A stretch of DNA of 64,000 nucleotides, from positions 1-64,000 of the forward strand of contig JBBTCO010000028.1 of assembly GCA_038043185.1 (NCBI GenBank), in the 5' to 3' direction. Position numbers and translations under genes: made by a program. This document shows, one piece after another, positions 59,467 through 64,000 of this stretch. Source of the DNA: UBA5009 sp038043185. GTDB lineage: Bacteria > Bdellovibrionota > Bdellovibrionia > Bdellovibrionales > Bdellovibrionaceae. Position 1 is the first letter of the stretch. Each line of letters starts with the position of its first letter. The notes beneath the pieces are model-generated. The model did not search any database. It was not told the origin of the DNA and saw nothing but the letters and a program-made list of their open reading frames with translations.

Positions 59467-60450
59467 ATGAGCGGAAGAATTATTGAACAAGCCCAAATAG
59501 TTTTCGACGTCGAAGCGCAGGCGATACTTTCTTTAAAAAATAAAATCGGTGATTCTTTTATTAAATCCGTTGATCTAATAAAAAACCTTAAGGGAAAACT
59601 GGTCATTACGGGTATCGGTAAGTCTGGACAGATCGCTCGGAAGTTAGCGAGCACATTTTCTTCAACTGGAACTCCCTCGGTCTATTTACATCCTTCAGAA
59701 AGTGCGCATGGCGATTTGGGATTGATTGGGCCAGATGATGTGGTGTTAGCAATTTCCTATGGGGGCGAAGCTGCCGAATTACTGCATATTATTAATTTTA
59801 TGGCGCGAAGAAATTTGCCTCTAATTGCCATGACTGGAAATTTAAAAAGTTCATTGGCTAAAGCAGCGGCTTTGGTCCTTGATGTGAATGTGCCAAAAGA
59901 AGCTTGTCCCTTAGGTCTTGCACCCACGGCCAGCACAACGGCGACATTGGCAATGGGTGATGCCTTAGCGATGACGGTGCTTGCGGAAAAAGGATTTAGT
60001 ATTGAAGATTTTGCAGAATTTCATCCCGGTGGCAGCTTAGGATTTCGTTTGCTTACGCGTGTGAAAGAGATCATGCACAGTGGGGAATCTATGCCTTTGG
60101 TGACACCTCAGACGGCGGTGAAAGAAGTTTTCTCGATCATGACTCATAAAGATGTGCGTGGTTCGGCAGGCGTGATCGATGCGAATGGTGAGTTGATTGG
60201 TGTGATTACGGATGGTGATATTCGTCGGCGTTTAGAAAAAAATCTCAATCCACTGGATGGCACAGCCAAAGATTTGATGAATGCTCATCCCCGCACCATT
60301 GATTGCAATGAGCTTGCCGAAAAAGCTTTATTCATGATGGAGCAATTTCGTATTCAAATGTTATTTGTGTTAGATAAATCCGCGGCAGTTCCCAAAAGAC
60401 CAGTAGGAATTCTGATCTTTCAGGATTTGATTAAAGCGCGAGTGAAATAA
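59467..60450 (+). CDS. kdsD: D-arabinose-5-phosphate isomerase
   Basis: 327 residues with an N-terminal SIS domain (LVITGIGKSGQIARKLASTFSSTGTPSVYLHPSESAHGDLG) and two CBS domains at the C-terminus (from about 205, IMHSGESMPLVTPQT, and DLMNAHPRTIDCNE). It turns ribulose-5-phosphate into arabinose-5-phosphate, the Kdo precursor. It follows pyrG by 3 bases and completes the operon. kdsA (Kdo-8-P synthase) and kdsC are not in this window. Confidence 0.95.
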   Translation: MSGRIIEQAQIVFDVEAQAILSLKNKIGDSFIKSVDLIKNLKGKLVITGIGKSGQIARKLASTFSSTGTPSVYLHPSESAHGDLGLIGPDDVVLAISYGGEAAELLHIINFMARRNLPLIAMTGNLKSSLAKAAALVLDVNVPKEACPLGLAPTASTTATLAMGDALAMTVLAEKGFSIEDFAEFHPGGSLGFRLLTRVKEIMHSGESMPLVTPQTAVKEVFSIMTHKDVRGSAGVIDANGELIGVITDGDIRRRLEKNLNPLDGTAKDLMNAHPRTIDCNELAEKALFMMEQFRIQMLFVLDKSAAVPKRPVGILIFQDLIKARVK

Positions 60451-60473
60451 TATTCACTTAGTTCTTAACAAAC

Positions 60474-61445
60474 TTATTTACTTTTAAAAATCATAACTAA
60501 GTTGCCCGGTCTTAATGTGCTTGAGTACGTGCAAGTGAAATTATATTTGGTCTCATATAAACGAAAATTTTGACAGGTTAACGACAAGGTCACTGTACTG
60601 CCATTCGAAGCGGTGAAGTCGGCGCGGGCCAATAGAGTTCCATTCGTTGTATCCCAAGTTGCAACTGGAAAGCCTGGTCCTGGGACACCTTCAGCAATCA
60701 AAAATGAAATCTGCAATAAGCTTTCTGATGAAGGATACAAAAGATAATAAATTTCAGTGAATTTATCCAGAGGAGGCCTGGTGATAAATAAAGTTACTGG
60801 AGTGTCGCCGGATGTTAAACCACTAGCAGTTCCTAAATAAGTTTTTAAGATCGGAGTGCGGTTTGATGTTACGTCAGGCTTTTTTGCTAAGGAGAGCTTT
60901 TGCAGTGATGGGCCATTTAATACGAGATTAAATGTTCCACCATAACTACTATAACCAGAAGCATACATGGAGCCAGACATTACAGATCCAGAAATAGTTC
61001 CGTTGATAGTGACTCTTTCGATGGTGGGTTTTCCAGTAGCGGTTCCACTAGTCACTTCAATGGGGATATCCGTATGAAATTCCGAACTCGAATCATAAAA
61101 GCTATTTTGTCCAACAATTGAAACTCTATAGGCGCCTTGAAATTCAACTTCCGCAACAAGGATAGGTTGAACCGAAGCTTTTCCACCATCATTCATTGGA
61201 CTATCATTTGTTTGAGTTGTCGCTGTTAAGGTGATTTTCAGTGCACCTAAATTTATATTTGGATCTTGTTTTGAAGCCAGGTAGCCCGTGTATGATCCTT
61301 CAACGGTTTTTAGCACAGCCAGATCGGCATGTAATTTTTCAGTTTTGTAATCATCAACATCCTTATCTTTATTGCAAGCACTGAGCGTGAAAATCAGCAA
61401 AGATAAGAGAGATATTTGTTTGAAGGTCGATGACATCATTTTCAT
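60474..61445 (-). CDS. Lipoprotein of unknown function
   Basis: 323 residues with a lipoprotein signal ending SAC (Cys24, in LIFTLSACNKDKD). The mature part is rich in Thr/Ser/Gly beta-strand-like repeats (for example NGTISGSVMSGSMYASGYSSYGG). No enzyme motif. It is downstream of the beta-barrel and TolC genes on the same strand with an 18-base gap, and may be part of the same envelope unit. Confidence 0.65.
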   Translation of the reverse strand: MKMMSSTFKQISLLSLLIFTLSACNKDKDVDDYKTEKLHADLAVLKTVEGSYTGYLASKQDPNINLGALKITLTATTQTNDSPMNDGGKASVQPILVAEVEFQGAYRVSIVGQNSFYDSSSEFHTDIPIEVTSGTATGKPTIERVTINGTISGSVMSGSMYASGYSSYGGTFNLVLNGPSLQKLSLAKKPDVTSNRTPILKTYLGTASGLTSGDTPVTLFITRPPLDKFTEIYYLLYPSSESLLQISFLIAEGVPGPGFPVATWDTTNGTLLARADFTASNGSTVTLSLTCQNFRLYETKYNFTCTYSSTLRPGNLVMIFKSK

Positions 61446-61463
61446 AAAAGATCTCCTAAAATA

Positions 61464-62159
61464 TTAATACCAACCAACTTTTGTTCCGATGGCAACACCA
61501 GTTCCAGTTAAAGAATCACTTTGTAGGTCTTGAGTTTTATCAATTGCAATGTTGACTGCCATATCTTCAATGCCTATCCATTGTGCGACCGGCTTTATAT
61601 TAAAACTTAATCCTGCCGAAGCCTGAGCCGACCATTCGACTTCGCTGACGCCACTATTAAATTCGGACCGCGCGCTCTGAACCCATATCGGTGATAGTGA
61701 AAGAACGGCGTAAGGTTTTATCACCGATAACAAGGTTTTGTTTGGCTCATAAGCCATTCCGACTAATGCCTGATAAAGATTTGTTTTTTGAGAAACCTCA
61801 ATGCCGGTAGTGCCAACATTTATATAACCTGTGCGTTCGAGTTGGAGATAGGAAATGCCCACGTGGGACGAGAAAATTCCCAAGCTATTTGTTTTCAGCG
61901 GTGTATTGTAGCTCAATGAAATTTTAGGACCTTCAATTTTGCTAAAACTAGATGTCATAGGCAACTGACTGACTTGAGAAAACTGGTCAGGCTGCCAAGT
62001 CGAAGCGCTAATTTCAAAATATTTTGGTGTTAAATCCATTGTGCGTTCAGATTCTGGTAACGATAAATTACTTCGCGGTACATCGAGTATCAAGTCTTCT
62101 TCGGCATGAGCGGCGCTAATGAAAACTAAGGATAAAAAAATCATTACTAAGTTTTTCAT
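61464..62159 (-). CDS. Outer-membrane beta-barrel-like protein
   Basis: 231 residues with a signal peptide ending AHA. The rest alternates hydrophobic and polar residues as in barrels and ends VAIGTKVGWY with a terminal aromatic residue. It overlaps the TolC-family gene by 4 bases (ATGA), so the products are likely made together, perhaps as parts of one outer-membrane assembly. Function unknown. Confidence 0.65.
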   Translation of the reverse strand: MKNLVMIFLSLVFISAAHAEEDLILDVPRSNLSLPESERTMDLTPKYFEISASTWQPDQFSQVSQLPMTSSFSKIEGPKISLSYNTPLKTNSLGIFSSHVGISYLQLERTGYINVGTTGIEVSQKTNLYQALVGMAYEPNKTLLSVIKPYAVLSLSPIWVQSARSEFNSGVSEVEWSAQASAGLSFNIKPVAQWIGIEDMAVNIAIDKTQDLQSDSLTGTGVAIGTKVGWY

Positions 62160-63490
62160 GGGTTTCTTCTTTCTAAGAGTGCGGTCAATCGATTGAGATC
62201 CTGTCCCGACGAAACAAAATAGGTAGTTAGTGCAGTAATGTAATCAAATTTTTTCTTGTTTAAAGTTTGTTCGGCCGTGACGTAATCCTTTTGCACTGTC
62301 AAAAGATGTAAGAAATCAATCATTGCATACTTATAATTTTTTTTAGCTTCATTAAGTGAATCAATTGATAATTTTAAAGCGTCAGTTCCTGAGCTAATAG
62401 AATTATGCGCGGTCTCTAAATTTTTCCGGCTTGTTAGCTGTTGGTACCTCACCGAACTTTCGTCATATTTTTTATTAAGTTCAAGTTGAATTCGCTGTGA
62501 GGAAAGTTGTTTTTGTTGATAGATCGAAGTGAAGCCCGAGAAAATAGGAATAGTAAGTTGAATTCCTAGATACCAGCTGTTGTACAATGGATCAAATAAA
62601 GTGTCTTTTTTATAAGTAGTAAAGTTATACTCACCAACCAAAGACAAGTAGGGAAGATTTTGACCGTAAGCAATTCGTTTTGAATCCTCGATCTGATTTA
62701 AAACAAGTTCAGTTTTTTCAAGCTCAAATATTCTATATTTTTTTAAATCAATAGCACGATCAATATCTTCGATATTTGGAACATCCAAACTTGAATTGAT
62801 GCGAATGGATTGTTCATTGGGATCACCCATCAGAAACGCTAAATTAGCTATAGAAATTTGCAGCTTAGTTTTTGCCTCGTCAATAGTTGATTCCAGTAGT
62901 GCTAATTGAGTTTTTATTTGTAAAACATCAAGCACTTGTCCGCGCCCAATTCGGGCCCGTTGTTCGGCGACTTTCAAAGATTCTTTAGTTAAACGTTGCT
63001 GGTGCAACAAAGTTTCAACATCTTTTGAATTTAACACAATCTGATAGTATCCAGTAATAACGGCACTCATCAGATTGCGTGAGCCGATATCCGCATCCAG
63101 CTTCCCGAGCTCAACATTTTTTTGAGCCGAACTTAGGGCAGCGAAAGCGCCAATTTTGAATATGGTTTGAGTCAACTTAACGCTGGTGGTGTACTGGTTA
63201 TAACTATTGCCATCAAAGTTAGCAGAGCCATTACCAACTGAATCTTTTTTCTGGTATGCGGTTGTAACAGATTCGATGGTTGGATACAGAATCGAGTTCG
63301 TGGCTGACGAGTTCAATTCAATTTGACGAACTTTCTCGCGCAGACTTTGTAACGAAGGATTGTTGGTCAGAACAGCATCAACTGCTTTTTTTAAACTTAA
63401 ATTGACGGGCGGTGGCGCTGCCCAAGTGATCAAGGGCAGTGTAATAAAAAAAATGAAATAATAAATTTTTACATTTAAATTTCGCATCAT
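62156..63490 (-). CDS. TolC-family outer-membrane efflux/secretion protein
   Basis: 444 residues. A signal peptide (about 1-24, ending TWAA) precedes LSLKKAVDAVLTNNPSLQSLREKVRQIELN, the TolC-family N-terminal repeat. Later segments LKVAEQRARIGRGQVLDVLQIKTQL and YKYAMIDFLHLLTVQKDYVTAEQTLNKKKFDYITAL are the characteristic helices of the periplasmic tunnel. It would form a trimeric exit duct for an efflux or type I secretion system. No inner-membrane pump is visible here. It overlaps the neighbouring TolC-like gene by 4 bases. Confidence 0.9.
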   Translation of the reverse strand: MMRNLNVKIYYFIFFITLPLITWAAPPPVNLSLKKAVDAVLTNNPSLQSLREKVRQIELNSSATNSILYPTIESVTTAYQKKDSVGNGSANFDGNSYNQYTTSVKLTQTIFKIGAFAALSSAQKNVELGKLDADIGSRNLMSAVITGYYQIVLNSKDVETLLHQQRLTKESLKVAEQRARIGRGQVLDVLQIKTQLALLESTIDEAKTKLQISIANLAFLMGDPNEQSIRINSSLDVPNIEDIDRAIDLKKYRIFELEKTELVLNQIEDSKRIAYGQNLPYLSLVGEYNFTTYKKDTLFDPLYNSWYLGIQLTIPIFSGFTSIYQQKQLSSQRIQLELNKKYDESSVRYQQLTSRKNLETAHNSISSGTDALKLSIDSLNEAKKNYKYAMIDFLHLLTVQKDYVTAEQTLNKKKFDYITALTTYFVSSGQDLNRLTALLERRNP

Positions 63491-64000
63491 GATTTCCGTT
63501 TAGGTTTTCCTTTGCATTGTTGATCAACAGCTTTCTGAGCAGTGCTATTAACGAAGAAGTCTTTAATTTCTTTCCACAGACTTTGTTTCGCAACTGGTTT
63601 TGCCTGACAAGGTTTAATTTTTTCAAATTCATCATTAAATAATATTCGATGTAAGTTAATTCTTATAGTATCAAGATCCAATTGGGCGCGGACACGAGCC
63701 GTAGAAGCTTGGGTAATTGTATTCTGGGTAAGAAGGATATTTTGAAGATCCGTCAGGCCCAGAGAGTAATTATTAATTTGATCTTGAAGAACTTTATTCA
63801 AAGAAGCTTCGGCTTTTGCCGCTTGTTCCAGTTGCATTTTTGCTGCAGAAAGAACGCCGATATTGGATTCAACAATTTGCGCCTGTTCAACTTTGATTTC
63901 GGATCTTCTTAGTTCCAATTTTTTGATTTGAGTTTCTGCAAGCTCTAATGAGGGAAAATAACCTAAACCAAAATTAAATTGATTTGATACGTTGACATTA
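63487..64000 (-). CDS. TolC-family protein, 5' end beyond the window
   Basis: The frame stays open to the last base of the window, so the gene is cut at its 5' end; at least 171 residues are visible. They match the C-terminal half of TolC proteins: LELAETQIKKLELRRSE, ALL-alpha repeats, NNYSLGLTDLQNILLTQNTITQASTARVRAQLDLDTIRINLHRIL, and then a basic cysteine-containing tail of about 40 residues absent from most TolC proteins. The next gene begins within its stop (ATGA). Confidence 0.8.
   Translation of the reverse strand, partial: NVNVSNQFNFGLGYFPSLELAETQIKKLELRRSEIKVEQAQIVESNIGVLSAAKMQLEQAAKAEASLNKVLQDQINNYSLGLTDLQNILLTQNTITQASTARVRAQLDLDTIRINLHRILFNDEFEKIKPCQAKPVAKQSLWKEIKDFFVNSTAQKAVDQQCKGKPKRKS

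Noticed and set aside
62156..64000. A single TolC gene split by frameshift
   Set aside because: The 62156-63490 gene has its own signal peptide and full TolC length, and the partial gene ends with a complete C-terminal half, so these are two genes.
1..64000. CRISPR array, rRNA genes, prophage or transposase genes
   Set aside because: No regularly spaced direct repeats, conserved rRNA segments, capsid/tail genes, integrase or transposase motifs were recognised on either strand.

Overview
The window reads as chromosome of a Bdellovibrio-like predatory bacterium (Bdellovibrionota). It is visibly AT-rich, closer in feel to the low-GC Bdellovibrio/Pseudobdellovibrio relatives than to the type strain. 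The main pointers are an FHA-GGDEF diguanylate cyclase beside an ECF sigma/anti-sigma pair (an arrangement I recall from B. bacteriovorus around dgcB), two TIGR02147-family regulators, an orphan CpaF ATPase, a secreted COG4324-type peptidase and Kdo/heptose lipopolysaccharide genes. No rRNA gene, convincing tRNA, CRISPR array, transposase or prophage was seen.

Layout. 1-350: non-coding, holding a composite palindrome. 351-5795 (minus): tightly packed gdhA-pyrD-nudix-two glycosyltransferases-HU/IHF. 5924-6754 (minus): AlkB-like dioxygenase. 6804-15270 (plus): heptose-7-P kinase, rlmN, a PfkB kinase, GTP-PEPCK, a coiled-coil protein, a metallophosphoesterase and the FHA-GGDEF cyclase. 15314-19861 (minus): CpxP-like protein, anti-sigma, ECF sigma, peptidase lipoprotein, beta-barrel and TonB-like protein. 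19961-22330 (plus): PilZ protein, PIN-PhoH ATPase, MaoC-like hydratase. 22332-27571 (minus): small secreted protein, lipB, lpdA, E2 acyltransferase and lipA, which together make and use lipoate but lack an E1 gene. 27648-28364: sfsA, ended by a 29-bp perfect hairpin. 28506-32837 (minus): a DUF1501 / CxxCH lipoprotein / secreted protein trio. 32877-40207: DsbA-like lipoprotein, then plus-strand secreted and DoxX genes, a second composite palindrome, cupredoxin-like protein, CpaF, a coiled-coil protein and enolase.

40208-49145 is the accessory part: short secreted proteins, two larger secreted proteins sharing a GGGGDP motif after the signal peptide, two TIGR02147 regulators each transcribed away from one of them, a DUF4160/ribbon-helix-helix toxin-antitoxin-like pair, a DUF1566 protein, a small Xre regulator and dense intergenic palindromes. 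49146-52391 (plus) returns to core genes: ftsB, a small HTH protein and polA, probably without proofreading. 52431-56108: lipoproteins, a FliL-like membrane protein and an FHA-sigma54 activator. 56289-60450 (plus): engB-kdsB-pyrG-kdsD, a Kdo activation operon that includes its own CTP source. 60474-64000 (minus): a lipoprotein, a beta-barrel and two tandem TolC-family genes, the outer one cut by the window edge.

The signals most worth attention are: (i) two intergenic elements with unrelated 29-30-bp perfect outer stems and unrelated inner stems but the same 13-nt left and nearly the same 17-nt right linker; (ii) the repeated pairing of TIGR02147 regulators with secreted GGGGDP proteins; and (iii) an array of GAGAAC half-sites that can form alternative hairpins beside the toxin-antitoxin-like module. 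All functions are inferred from sequence motifs read by eye; no database search was run.
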